Shown here: in pieces, positions 36,566-49,069 of the stretch
Numbering within the stretch: the first letter of the stretch is position 1
Layout: each line of letters opens with the position of its first letter
Assembly: GCA_009741485.1 (NCBI GenBank)
Contig: VKON01000103.1
Coordinates: 986,378-1,050,377 of the forward strand
DNA length: 64,000 bases
Reading direction: 5' to 3'
DNA from: Malurus cyaneus samueli
Taxonomy: Eukaryota; Chordata; Aves; Passeriformes; Maluridae
Translations under genes and position numbers: made by a program
The notes under the pieces: model-generated
The model's input: only the letters and a program-made list of their open reading frames with translations
Database searches by the model: none
Told to the model about the DNA's origin: nothing

Positions 36566-39500
36566 CCAGGTGTGTTTGTGTCTCTGCACAATGACAAATA
36601 ACTGCTTTAACTATAAATCACTGCCCCCTCTGTATCTCAGGCACTCAATGACCATATGAATGCAGTTCATTTTAATGATTGGTTCTGTTCTCTCACACTT
36701 GCAATATATTATTCAGTAAATTAATTTTGCTTCTCCTCCCTTTCAAAAGAGCACCATGAACGGCCTTCTGCAGCACAGAATATGGAATTGATCCTTTTCC
36801 TTTGTACAACCAGCACCTCACAGTAATATACTGCTCAATCTATTAATGAACAGATAGTCTTAGTTGTGCAAAATATTAAAATATTTGCTAGAAATAGGAA
36901 TCTATGCGTCCATCATGAGTTATCTGGAGAGAATTTCCACTCTTAATGCAACTGAGAATCAAAGGTGCCATAAGTGGCCTGAAATAAGACACAGAAAATA
37001 TAGAGCCAAAACCTACCTGCCTCCCCAGCTTTTAATTTCTTTGATATTTTATACCAGAGCATAACTTCTGACACTCTTTCCTTTCATTTTCTTTCTCTCA
37101 AAGAAATAATTTGGCAATCTTTTTTCCCACAGTTTTACATTATTTGAGAAAGTATATGTAAATATATGGGAAATGAAAATAGCTGGCTGATGGGAATACT
37201 TTGGTAAAATTGTACATGAATAAAAGATGTAAAATCATACTGTAATAAATGTCTTCATCCATTAAGATTTAGTATCAAGTAAATTTCCAGCCATACAAAA
37301 CTGATCTCTGCATCTTTCTTTCCCTATAGAAATTACAGTTCACATTTGGAATATTTTATGGGCTTCATAATTGAAAGAAAATACTATCAACTCTCAAAAG
37401 TTCCCTCCGAATTAGTAAGTCAAAAGAATTTAATCCCTCTGGCATCAAAATATTTAGTTCATGTATGAACAATGGAAACTATTAATATGCAAATTTCCAG
37501 AATTATTGGAGCTCTGAACATCAGGGAAAAGCATGCTATAATTATAAACTTTTCTTTTTTTTATCCAATCATGCCATTGCTATATGGCGAAATATATTAT
37601 ATTCATAATTGGGATTAGATTACTTGTACCTTACAACACACATTGTTTCACATATAATTTAGTGCATAATCATGCAAACAGTGAATTATTTCAATTTAAA
37701 CTCCTAATTTGAACTCATTGTAGTATGCAATTTAATCACCAGAACAGTCTGAGAGATGAGGAAAATGGAAAATTCAAATGTGAAAAAAGTAAAAATGTAT
37801 TTGTTCACAGATATTCTTCCTCTCCTAACTGAAATCCAAATGCCATTTTACCAGTCCAGGTCCTTCTTAACAAAAAAGCCATCACAAGTTACATAAAAAT
37901 TTCCTGCAGTGCTATGGACTGGGAAAAGCAAAAGAATTTCAATGACATGGCAATCAAAACACCCAACCTACTCCCCCAAATGTCCACATATCATGCTCCC
38001 AAACCCTGCTATTTTGATTTCAGAAAGCTGATAATAATTCCCTCCATGTACATTTGTGCTCTTTTAAATTACCTGATCTGCTGAGAAAATAAAAAAGAAA
38101 ATATTGTCTGTTGCTATTGTGGAATTTCTCACTAGAGGTTGTTGTAGGGAATATTTCAGAGATTTCCAAGAGCTCATTGCCTGAAAGTTTCTATTAATGG
38201 CAAGGCAGCAAAGTAAGTTTAGTTTTCTAATCAATTGTGTTATTGAGCACTGCTCAGGTAATTATTTTAAAGAGTGTAGAGTCATTATTCAAGCATAAAA
38301 CTTTAAGGAACTATAACTTAGAACTTACTGGCAACCACTGTATCATAAAATATTCCCAACAATAAGGAATATAGAGAAAATAAACTTTTTTTTGTTTTCC
38401 AATTTCCCACTTTCAAAGTCCATGGAAGACCTATAAGCCTCTTGCTCCCTTTCCAAGATTAATGTTAGTTTAGAGAAGATCAATGATTCCTTAGCCACCA
38501 GCTAAGGGAAAAAACTTTTCATTTTTATATCCCACTTGTCAGTTTGTCACAGGTAAGAGTGAGTACGTATTTGGGTCCAATAGACTCATAAATAAAGTGA
38601 GTAGTGACTAGAGCAATATACTGGGAACTGCTAAAAATGTTTTATTTTTATACCTGTTTCTTCTCTCATTCCAATCTCAAAAATATCTCTGTAGGATCTC
38701 TAAATTTCCACAAGAAGATGTGCAACATGATAAGTCTCAGTTGTCATGCTTTGACACAAATTAACCTGGTACAATCTGTTCCTCAGTGTTTGCTGATGGA
38801 TAATACCTGTGACTGCTGCTAGACATAACCCAATATGTGAAAAGGCTTATTTAGTAATCAGGAGGCAGAAATGTATCATCCTGGACACCTCTGAGTTAGC
38901 TAATTTAAAATATAAACATTAGCACAGATTCCTAACAGCTTCCCCCAAAAAACTGAGTTATTCAGTGACTGTTTGAGGTCTGATTCCTCCAAACCAGACT
39001 CACCACCAGCTCAGCTACGCCCAGAATACTCAGTCAACTCAAAAACTGTTGGTTTTACCTGCAAAACTTCCAGCAAATCTTCTCCAGCTTTTTTTTGGCA
39101 CTGTCAGCCCCCTCTGTACCCATTTTGTGCTGGGATTTTCCATTTCCTCCAGCCACAGCTCTAAAGATAATTTGAATCACCACATCATTCATTTTACCAT
39201 TGAGCACTGCTCTGTTTAGAAATGCTGCTGGAAGATAATCCATATGATGGGTGGAATCAGAACTTTATTATAGAGAAAAGAGTCAAGGAGTGCAGCAGCA
39301 TATCTTTAACTGTTCAGTAGAAACCAAACAGAAAGATCTTTTTATCATGTTTTAGCTGTGTAACCTTTCCTTTGGTACCTTTTCAAAAAATCCATGCACG
39401 TGGACAATCTCAATTCTGCGTGGGCTCCTTTAGCACACAAGAGCACAAGCATTGTTTTCTCAAACAGAACAAAAGCTCTGCAAACAGCATTTTCACTTCT

Positions 39501-42500
39501 TGTTTTAAAGGTGTTTAAAAAATGCTTTTCATCTCTCCCCAAAGCATCAGTGTCCTTTGTTTACAAGATAAACTGACTTTATCCTACAATATCTTGAGTG
39601 AGTCCACAAGATGTAAGCTATAGCAAATATTATATATTTTATATTCTGGAAAGTTAGAACCAAACACATAAAGCCCAGGTAAGCAGGCTTTTCAAAACTC
39701 AGAACAGTTATCCATCTGAGCTGAAAAACTGATAGCTCTTAAGCTGTGGAATTCAGAAGACATTTACTGTGGTGAGCAATTGCCTTATTTGCTCAGACAG
39801 GTCTACAAAGCACAAAATAAATTCCCATGAGGCTGCAGAAGTTGTTATTGTTCTCCTTTCGTTAGCAGCTCACTGGAGAGGCATTTTTCCTCTTTGGAAA
39901 GAACTAACCTAAAATCGTGTATGCCAATGCTTTAATAATATAGAAAGAAGAAAGGAGTTGCAAAATTCATAACATTTACACGTATGACATTCTCTAATAG
40001 CTGCCATATTAAAGCACTGATTTGATAATTTAAATAATTTAAAAGAGCCAAAGATCCCTCTGGCTTGAACCACAAAACTCTGGCAGCAGCTTGAAAAGAT
40101 AATATTGAAGAACAGGGTAAGTTTACACAACATTTCTTCCTCAAAGTATACATCCATCCCTCAAAATACAGAGGATTGGAAAAGTATCTTTGGATATTAT
40201 AACCTTTCTTATTATTATACTTTAATGGGTAAATTTATAACTAAAAGTACCTGCTGGATATCTTAATGAAATAAAAATAGACCAGGTTACTCAGGACTCC
40301 ATCCAACCTGGCCTTGACTTCCTTTGCCTACATCTGCATATTTGCATTTGCAAAGGAATAAGCAAACAGATAAAAAAATTAAGCTAAAATAATCAGCCAC
40401 GTGAACAATAAACAGGGAAACACCACAGTGCCAGAACAGGTGGACAGAGAAATGAAGTGCAGCTTATTCTTTGTGGTGGAATATAAAGTGCATTATCTTT
40501 CCCAGGTTCCATTTTCAAGAACGCTTATTAATAATGCATCATTTAATTAAACAATGCCTTTTAGTAAGAAAAGAAAGGTTGGTGATTTCAGATTTAGTGC
40601 ACGTAAGGAAAATGCTGAAATACCACATACAGCAAAGTGTTGCAGCTATTAATAGAATCTCTGAAGGGTTACAGATTCTGTCTTTTAAGCAAAAATATCA
40701 GTGGCATTTGGAACTGTTTGTTTAAAACTGCAGACTGACAGAATGGGGACATAAAAACATAGGAGAAAAGAGAATAGATGCAGCAAAGTTACACACATCT
40801 ACTTGCTATATGGATTTTTAAAATACATTCCTTGATGGACACACTGTTCCCTGTTTTCACAAATTAGTTTTCTGTAAAGTACTTGCCGTGACACAGGGAA
40901 TGATAATTGGACTTATTTTTAACATTAAAAAAATACACAATTTGATGTCTCTTCATAGTGTGATGGTAAATTGTAGAGCTGTCAACTGTCAAAAGTACTT
41001 TAAAGTCTTGAAAAATTAAAGTCATGAACCTAAGGTAGTTTAAGAAAGTTTTACTTTCCCAAATTTCATTCAGTGTGCCACAAACTGAAAAATATCCTAC
41101 TGGTGAACCACTGGAAAGAAAAGATGGTCAAATAAATAAATGTCTGTTCTTGCACAGGGAAATGGCTCAATATCTGCTGTTCACTTTAGATAGTTCCTGA
41201 AATATGACATATATGATGCCTCTGAGATGGATTGTACCATCCCAACATTCCCTTTCTCCCTAAATCCAAAAGCAGCTGGTGGAGGTGTGAGTTTGGTGTG
41301 ACCATCTCAAGCCATGAGCATTCACAAAGCAGCAGAAATGGAAAGGTAAATTGCTCATAAAAGCAATTATTTGACATTTCCTGTTTTCTCTCAGCTTCCT
41401 TGCCTCTGCTGAAAGCGAGTTTATTCTTCTGTTCAGAAACACCAGGCATCAGCATGTTGTGGTTTCTATTGAACTGCTAGCAAGAATAACTTAGGAAATT
41501 TCAAATCTTAAAGACAGAACTGAAAAAAGGGCCTTCTTATTGTCACCAAACCCCAATCAAATGTAGATTTTAATGTAAATCTGCATCTTGAGGTCACATT
41601 TCTTATTTTCCTGATGATCTTGCTTGTGATAACAGTGCACAGTGACACTGCACCAGCATTGACACTACAACAAATAATGCTTGCATCATTTAGGAAAGGT
41701 TTAAGAGGCATTTTGCAGTCAATTTTAGCACATTTGTTTTCTCTTTTTGGAGAATTGACTTCTCCTCTAAGAGTAATACCTCAAAACTAAGCTCAGATAC
41801 CACAGGATAGGTCTTTGAGAGTTTTCAGGGAAGCTGAAAGAATAAGATGAGAAATATATATATAACGTCATCTCACTCAAGTAAACACAAATAAAAGCTG
41901 AGGCCAATGAAAAAAATGCCAGCTGCAATTTTTTAAAGGCCTCAGAAAGAAGGGATTTACAATAAAATGGTACAGAATCACCTAAAATAAATTTTAAGAA
42001 TTCTTGATTTACAAATGGAAAAGACAAGTATAGCCTCCAAGCCATGAGACCAAGAAAAAGATTCAAAGAATTATCACTACTCTTGCCTTTGGAGACATTC
42101 CCTATTGTTTCAAGAAATCCTAGTTGATAACAAAAAAATAGGAACAGCTCCAACTGTCAGGTACCCTGCTCAAAAGAAATCCTAGATTAGGGGGAAACTG
42201 GAATGCCACAGAAATATCTATCAAACAGCAATTGATATCACCCTGGCATATCTCACTCCATTTTTTTGGCTGCTGCAGATACTTGACAGCAAATCCATCT
42301 TGATCCCTGCTATTCAGAGTGTTGGACAAAGTAATATCTCTCAGATTAATTGGCTTAATTTACTTGTTTATCTGTAAAATGGGGTATCCAGGTGAAATGT
42401 AACGGACTGTGTGGTGTAAAAAGTCACTGTGGATAAACCTAATGGTTCTTTCTGCTTCTGAACTAGAAAAGGAGGAATAACCTAATCAGTTTTCATTTGA

Positions 42501-42607
42501 AACAATGTCATGTATTTCAGTCAGAGTGAGCAGCCTGCCTCAGGCTACCTGCAGTCCTGAAGACCCCACCCAGGATTCTGTTTTGATAAAGACTTGATCA
42601 TTCACCC
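36566..42607. other. Intergenic sequence, no gene recognised
   Basis: About 6 kb of AT-rich unique-looking DNA, with the lowest GC near 37.1-37.8 kb. No coding similarity, no clear repeat boundaries and no RNA gene seen apart from a MIR-like relic at its right end. Confidence 0.55.
42325..42410 (+). repeat. MIR-like SINE relic
   Basis: TTTATCTGTAAAATGGGGTA preceded by TTAATTTACTTG matches the most conserved part of MIR (TTTCCTCATCTGTAAAATGGGGATA) in sense orientation. Only the core is clear. Confidence 0.5.
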
Positions 42608-42920
42608 TGAAGTGTTGCCTTGAAAGGGCAGCTTTTAATAATGACACAGACACGGTTAAGGGGATAAAAATCCTCGGTATTTGGGATCCCAGGTGCACAA
42701 CTCGATGGCAGAATGCACCCCCGTGTACAGCACGGGTACAAGTTTTATAGGTTTCAGGAATTAGCATATCTATCTAGGATTCTCCAATAAGATACAAGTT
42801 TTATGGGTTTCAGGAATTAGCATATCTATCTAGGATTCCCCAATAAGAAACTTCCCAAATGCAGTAATGTCCCCCTGTTCTAATGAATCCCCCCCCAGAT
42901 GAGGCCAGAGCCCAGTTTAC
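42608..42920 (-). mobile_element. LTR-like element (minus strand) with duplicated promoter module
   Basis: Read on the minus strand, this roughly 310-bp unit begins near TGTAAACTGGGCTCTGGCC. It passes through a twice-repeated block containing ATTGG (inverted CCAAT) and a TATA-type box, and ends with a T-rich stretch and an ATTAAA hexamer (plus 42634-42639) about 105 bp beyond the TATA. That order, CCAAT - TATA - polyadenylation signal, is what an LTR shows. It is unlike the two LTRs at 36.2 and 47.9 kb. I could not fix exact ends or a target duplication, and no internal retroviral genes are adjacent. Judged by eye; probably a solo LTR. Confidence 0.5.
42737..42848 (-). repeat. 56-bp tandem duplication of LTR promoter block
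   Basis: Two direct copies start at plus positions 42737 and 42793 (TACAAGTTTTATAGGTTTCA...). On the minus strand each contains ATTGG (42784-42788 and 42840-42844) followed about 35 bp later by a TATA-type box. The downstream copy keeps TATAAAA (plus 42743-42749), while the upstream copy has CATAAAA (42799-42805). Confidence 0.9.
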
Positions 42921-45900
42921 ACAAGATGTTCTGGACAGAGGCTTCACCCAAGGCTGAGCTCAAGTTTAAGACAGCACAGGGCACACTGAGCCCTTCCTGA
43001 GGATGTTTGGTCTGTGCCCAGCAGAACTCCTAAACTAAGCTGGAATATCAGGAATTACAAACTTGTGGGTTAAGGGGTGCAGGGGAATGCATAGAGGGTA
43101 CAGAAAGCGTAAAAAGGAAAAGCAAAAATCATCAGGCATCAGAAGCACTGGGTCCCACTGCTGCAGCCCCTCTGTATGGTTATTCCATGAAAAATCCATT
43201 CTGCTGTCTAACTGCCTGCTCTGCTATGAGAGGAGCTGCAGGTCCAGGCCATTTATATTTTGCCTTGCCCTACTTCAAAAGATTTCAATCAGAACTTGAA
43301 TATTGCCTTCTGATACCAACACGGAAAAATTGCCTAAAGCTATCTGAATTAAATTTGGCACAAAACAGTGCTCTGGAAGTATTATTTAACTACTTTTAGC
43401 CTACAGCAAGGGTTTTACAGCCAAGCTATAAACTCCCTAATAATAAGATGCCTAATAAAAGTGCTGACAGACCGTTCACAGCTTCGCTGGTGCTCATTAA
43501 AATGCACTGGAATAGAACATTCTCAGGATGACGGATTTTCAGTGCTCAGGAACACCCAAAACCTTGACAAACACGAACATTTCTCAGCCTGTGCTCCACA
43601 CACTCACTCCTTCTCTCTGGACAGCTTGGAATTACATTGCTTTCTGAAAAGTAATGGCTTTGGCACTGAATATTAATGACCTGTTTAACAACTAACATAA
43701 AATCATATCCTACCTCTCTGGAAGTACACGCAACTTTAACCAACATTTCCATAAAAATTAACTTCAAAGGAATGCTTTTACTGAAGGATTTCATAATGGA
43801 TTGCTTTGCCTCGGGGCTTTATTTTTTTCTGGGTGTCCTAAGTAACATCCAGATTAATAAACAAAAGAGCTGATAGGATTTTAATTTCTATGGAGGGGAT
43901 TCCCAAAAAGCAGCAAACAGAAACCTCACCAATATTCATGAGATTTTTTTTAAGAATTATTATGAAATTATAAATTAATAGAATAATTTATGCTTTTGCT
44001 TAATGCTGCCTCCTCCTCAGAGCAGAGCTAGCTTCAAGAATAAGTCAAGGATAAGTCAGCTTGCTTATGGCCTTGTCTGATTACCAAAAAATGTCTGTTC
44101 CACAATAATTCTCCATATTCCAGCTACCCAAACACCCATCTAGCTCAGCTGCAATGTAATTTGTATTTCAATAGTTTTGGGGAAAGCAAGAGGAAAGCAG
44201 CAGCACTATGTAGGATTACCATACCAACACTCTGTCCTATTTAGATTCACCCAAAACTTACCCCAGAATTTCTTATCATTCCTTTCTTGATCCACACACA
44301 ATATGCTGAAGAATTATCGAATGGTGGATTTCTGCTGCACTTGCCAGATTGAAACCAGCCCTCTCAAAAGACTTTTCTGTTCTGCTCATGAAATAATGAA
44401 GCATTAATCCACTTGAAATTAAAATCTTGCTCCAAATCCTAGGGTTTATATAGGTACATTTTTTAATATACTGAAGATTAAAAATGCAGGAACATAAGGA
44501 CATCCCTGTTGGGACGTTTCACTGGCATCTTGTGAGATGAAAGTTATTGGAAAGTATTGGAAATTACACCCCTGCTTATTCCCCTGGAGTCTGCATGGAC
44601 TTGTTGCCCATGAATTGGAATCTGCCTCTATATCCTCCTTTGGTATTAAATCTCAGAATTCCAAGTGCTTTCTTCTCAGCCTCAAACCAAACTCCTAACA
44701 GTTTCATCAATACACTGTAACTCAAACATTGCAGGATAGGGAAATAACAACTCTGTATTCATTTTATCCGTGACCTTCATGATTTTGTGAGCATTGATCA
44801 TATCAACTTTCAGCCTTATTATCTCCTAGCTGCCTTTTTTTCCCAGCCTTGTCTCTTCCTTATAAAGTGACTGCTCTGTTTCCATTAATCATTCTGACTC
44901 CTGTACACAAATATATTGTGAAAATCATTCTCCACACAGACAGACATAAATAATGCATGAATTTCCTCAGTGCCTCTTGATTGAGACTCAGTGTCGGTGC
45001 TTGGTAAAAATGGAGATGAATTCTGCTAAACCTAGCCCTGATATTGAGTCAGGATCATATCCAGATGATTTCCCAGATAAGGCGTAACAAAAAGTATGAC
45101 AGGACCATGCACAGGTCAGGAGAACCCTAGAAATTGTGATACAGACCTTTGCCACTGTTGTCAGCAGGAAAAGTTTAAAACTATCTCATGACAAATGTCA
45201 CCTGGTTCTTCCCTTCCTCTCCAGCCTTTTTTTAGGTAGTTTCCCAAATAAATCACCACCAAATACAAGGGAATCTTATAGAAATAAAGGATGTGCTGGT
45301 GTTAGGAAAGACAGTTTTGTAGATCTGCAAATGCAGGGCTTTCAGGAGTGTTTGCTCATGTTCCTCTAATTCACACAATTTCCATTAATTTTAATGGAGC
45401 AGAGCTCAGACAACATTTACTGTATTAACTATTTTGTAATGCCTTTCTATCCCTTATAGGACACATCTTTTAACTTGTCATTTCAATCCACTCCTACTCT
45501 TGGTTTACAGCATTTTGCAGGTTTACAGACCAATATATGCTACAGTTTAAAATTGCTAATAACATTTAAATACATTTAAAATTTCTAATAAGGGCAGTAC
45601 GAATCCCTACTCAAATTCTGCCTCAATCAGAGCTGGGTTTATTTTGCAAAGCCATTGTTTGCACAGCCAAATGCAGCCACCGTGACCTGAACAACAATAA
45701 TAATGTATAAAAATATGAAAACAGTTAAGTTTGGCCACAGTTTTTCTGGTGCCCCACACAGTCACCTAAAGCTGTGCTACACGGGAAGCAGCACAGTGCT
45801 TCAAGCCCTGATTTGAATCTCAATGTATTCTTTCACCCAACTGTGAAATAACACAAGTTAAACCAGGATTTCAGTTCCAAGTGTTACCATGGTAAACAAA

Positions 45901-46779
45901 CAGCACTTCCATGTTTCATTTTGTGCCCCAGAGATAAAATCTATTTAACCCAGTATCTTTAAAGAACTGTTTTTTTCCTGGTCTTCTTGGTTGAATAACA
46001 GCAGATTCTCAGTTAGGGCTATTAAAAGCTGAAGAAAACTCTGCAAAATTCGCTTTTCCAGAAAGCATTACCATACCTTCTACAGAAAAATTTTATTCTA
46101 AAATGGGTCAGAAGGGTTAAGATGAAAACTTTAGCACTTACACAATAAGAGGTAGCAAAGCACATCATCCCACCCAGCAGATTATGAAAAACAAACCACA
46201 CTTCTCCAATCATCCAGATGTGGAGAACTGCCACCAGCATTCCTCAGCACCATCCCAAATGCAAACTGCTCCTCTGGAGTTGTGTTTGTAGCTAATATAC
46301 ACACAAACACATCTGGATGTAGAGCCAGAGCTGCTGCAGATGTTACTGAGATGTGCATTCATACACCTGGCACTTCTTTCCTGAGCTGCTCCCAGAATCA
46401 CAAAATTGGGTTATAAAAAGCTTCTGGCATTCTGTTAGCACCTGATTGTTCCCTGAAATTTTCTGAATATTTAATAGCAGGAAGAGGTTATTTGGGCTCA
46501 GGGATTTTAGAAGATCTACATGTGACAAGGAAGCATCAAAGAGGATTATCTATGAACAACTGGAAAAATGGGAGCCTCAAGCCTTTTCCCCCACCTGTTA
46601 TTTTTCATATTTGGGCCCAAGGGTACAAGAAACTGTATTTACAAAGACAAGAGGTGATCTCTCTCAATATGTAAATATGTGATTGTCAATATGACTTGTT
46701 AAAAAACAATCACCCATTAACAGAGACTTTTTAACCAAAACCAGGACACATTAGCAATCACAACTGACTCAAAAACATT
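42921..46779. other. Intergenic sequence, no gene recognised
   Basis: About 3.9 kb of unique-looking DNA. No coding similarity, no repeats with clear boundaries, and only short chance reading frames. Confidence 0.55.
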
Positions 46780-46905
46780 AAACTTAAATCTTGTTAAGTT
46801 CAAAGTAGTTAAGAACTCTAGCCTGGCCTTACACAAAACCATAAAACTTAAATCTTGTTAAGTTCAAAGTAGTTAAGGACTCTCACCTGGCCTTAAACAG
46901 TCTCA
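46780..46905 (+). repeat. 64-bp tandem duplication, 2 copies
   Basis: AAACTTAAATCTTGTTAAGT, then TCAAAGTAGTTAAG, ACTCT and CCTGGCCTTA are repeated with a period of 64 bp (starts 46780 and 46844) and a few substitutions. There is no gene around it. Confidence 0.9.
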
Positions 46906-47794
46906 AAATCACTTTTAGCAGTAACTCTAAAGAATGGGTTCTTCATGCCTCAGATATAAATGCTTCAAAGAAAAAGAGATGTTAAGAATAGGTGGATTCA
47001 AATGCAGGGAAAAGAGATTCAAATTAAGTTGTGAAGACCTCATTCAAAGCTCACTAGGAAAGCACTCTGAGAGAGACATGAAACCAATACACAGATTTTC
47101 TTCCACATTTGAAGCTGATCAAAGCCATTTGCACAAAGCTATAGGTAATCTAAGTGCCAGAAGATTAAACAACACCCAGAACAAAAGGAAACTTTTGCAC
47201 TTACACAATCAGAGGCAGCAAAGCTTTTCCCGAGCCACTTTGTCCGAGCAGAACATGATTTCATGAAACCTTTTTATATCTTCTAGTTCAATCACATCCT
47301 CATCAGATTAACTACCAGAAGCTGTGCCTTCCCAGCTGCCTGAAGGGATTGATGCCCTTTTTACAGCTCAGCTGCAAATCATTAATCTGAGACAGATTTA
47401 TGATTAGGTGTGATGGAACCAGGAGCAAAGAAAACTGATATATCCACATTTGAATATCTAATGATAACAGCATGTTGATTTTAACAGCCACTCATTTCAA
47501 TCTTCTCATTTACTGACTGATGGAAGAACTAATTTATTTTATGCAGAAATTCAAAGGAAAGTTGAAGAAGACAGCCTGAGAAGCATTCTATAAAAAATAC
47601 CAACTTTCAAGTGATTGACGCTGCTGTAGCTATCTGCAAGGCATTTCCAATAGATATTGATTTTGTTGATGTAAATGCAATTCATGGATAAATATTACTC
47701 CACAGAACACCCTGTTTACAGAGTTTTCTATAAGACAAAGTAGAGAAAACATTTTTGATCAAGTAAATGACTCTGCTGTTCAAGAGGAATGAGA

Positions 47795-47918
47795 TTGAAG
47801 GACAATTCCAGTTGGAAAGGACCTCAGGAGGTCTCATAGATCAGTGAGGAGATCAGATCAGACTGCCCAGCACTTTATCCTGCTGGAGCTTTTAAAACTA
47901 CAGGGATGGAGACCACAC
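47795..47918 (-). mobile_element. CR1 LINE fragment (left part, interrupted by LTR)
   Basis: The plus strand reads CAGTTGGAAAGGACCTCAGG, then ATAGATCAGTGAGGAG, GACTGCCCAGCACT and TTTAAAACTACAGGGATGGA. This follows the 3'-end antisense of amniote CR1 elements (GGTTGGAAAGGACCTC, AGATCATCGAGTCC, CCCAGCACTGCC, TTTAAATACCTCCAGGGATGG). The element is therefore on the minus strand, strongly 5'-truncated as usual, and diverged. It is interrupted at its right end by the LTR at 47919. Confidence 0.75.
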
Positions 47919-48303
47919 TGATGCCTTAGGATTATTCATTTCTCTATTTCCATGTGTCTGTATTGTACTTCTCTAGTGCAGCACTAAAAACTACCATTCT
48001 TTCATCTTGAGACAAAACAATTCCTCTCTGAGCCTGAATCCAAGGACACCTCAGAGCCCTGAAATATGGAAACAACAGCGAGTTTGGGGTGTTGACATCA
48101 TCACCTGTAAAGATCATTGGAGAATTAACACCCAATTTGTTAATAAGGTGAAGATCTCAGTGTCCATTTTGGGTGTAGCCTCAAGAGGAGGCTTTGTCTG
48201 CCCTAATGTACCAATAGGCCTGTTAGGCCTGGATTAAAGTTGTGTATTCTCATTCTCTTAAATTTGTCTGCCCTCTCAGATCAGCCTGATTGATAAGGCA
48301 TCA
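47919..48303 (+). mobile_element. Solo LTR, copy 2, inserted in a CR1 fragment
   Basis: The 385-bp element has perfect 10-bp terminal inverted repeats, TGATGCCTTA and TAAGGCATCA, and an ATTAAA hexamer (48233-48238). It is the same family and orientation as 36173-36565, differing by substitutions and a few small indels. Both share the block AACAACAGCGAGTTTGGGGT and the CCAATAGGCCTGTTAGGCCT run. Flanks ACAC / ATAC could be a degraded 4-bp target duplication. The left flank is CR1 and the right flank resumes CR1-like sequence (ACAACCTCCCC), so the LTR jumped into an older CR1. Confidence 0.75.
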
Positions 48304-48340
48304 ATACAACCTCCCCAAACAATTAAATTGGCTGTTTTAA
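48304..48340 (-). mobile_element. CR1 LINE fragment (possible right part after LTR)
   Basis: ATACAACCTCCCCAAACAAT resembles the CR1 antisense CCACAACCTCCCTGGGCAA that would follow the fragment left of the LTR. It is short and diverged, so the continuation is likely but not certain. Confidence 0.4.
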
Positions 48341-48438
48341 TAGAATTTTTGTGAAGAATTTGCATCCTTCTGTCCCATGGCTGTACCCAAGGAGTGTTCA
48401 GAATTCCTGCAGATGCCTCACTCGATGGCAAAGATGCT

Positions 48439-48477
48439 GCAGAGTTTTTGCAGAGTTTTTGCAGAGTTTTTGCAGAG
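48439..48477 (+). repeat. 11-bp tandem repeat, about 3.5 copies
   Basis: GCAGAGTTTTT repeats with starts at 48439, 48450 and 48461, then a partial copy at 48472. Simple slippage-type repeat. Confidence 0.9.
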
Positions 48478-48869
48478 CAGGCACTCTGCAGCACAGGGCT
48501 AATTTCAGCCTCATTCTATAAGAAACACAGTGCCATTAGCATAAAGCAGCCTTTAAATATCCTTTGTTCACAGCTCAAAATCTCTGCTCCAAGATGGAGT
48601 AAATTATCCAGGCAAACCGAGAAGAACCAATTTCACAACTTATAGATTCTGTATGACAAGGGTACAGAAATCACAAATTAGCCTTAGGCTACACCTGACG
48701 CAAATATGTGGGTAGAAAGGTTATTTAGGTACTGAGAATACAGAGTTCAAGCAAAAGCATGCCACCTCACAGGAGTCTTTCTTGCATCCTTTCTCAGCAA
48801 TTTGTCAAAATTGAATAAATTTTCTCCTTTTATGTTCATGCTTTTCTCACAGGTCTTCTTTGATATAAA

Positions 48870-49065
48870 GACACCGATGAGGATGGAAAATGATATTTTA
48901 TTTCCTCATTGTACAGAGAGGGAAAATGTTTTCAGGACTTGTAAGTACTATTCACATTTTACAAGGAAGGGTTTAAAACCTTCAGAGAGATTACACGATT
49001 TCCCAAAGTCTCCTCATGAGATTATGCTTGAAACCAGAACAGAACTGCATTACTTCATCCAGTAT
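48870..49065 (-). repeat. MIR-like SINE relic
   Basis: The plus strand reads ATTTTACAAGGAAGGG, TTCAGAGAGATTACACGATT, TCCCAAAGTC and ATGCTTGAAACCAGAACAGA. This parallels the reverse complement of MIR (ATTTTACAGATGAGGAAAC, AGAGAGGTTAAGTGACTTG, CCCAAGGTC, GGATTTGAACCCAGG). It is diverged and about 100-190 bp long, assigned by eye. Confidence 0.5.
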
Positions 49066-49069
49066 CCCT

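Noticed and set aside
41767..42153. 128-codon minus-strand frame rich in Phe, Leu and Ser with membrane-like segments
   Set aside because: Hydrophobic composition follows from AT-rich DNA read in the T-rich sense; no recognisable family or gene context.
36173..48303. The two related LTRs as the two ends of a single provirus
   Set aside because: The 11.3 kb between them has no recognisable gag, pol or env, no primer-binding site after the left copy and an unrelated LTR inside; each copy has its own possible target duplication, and the right one sits within CR1.
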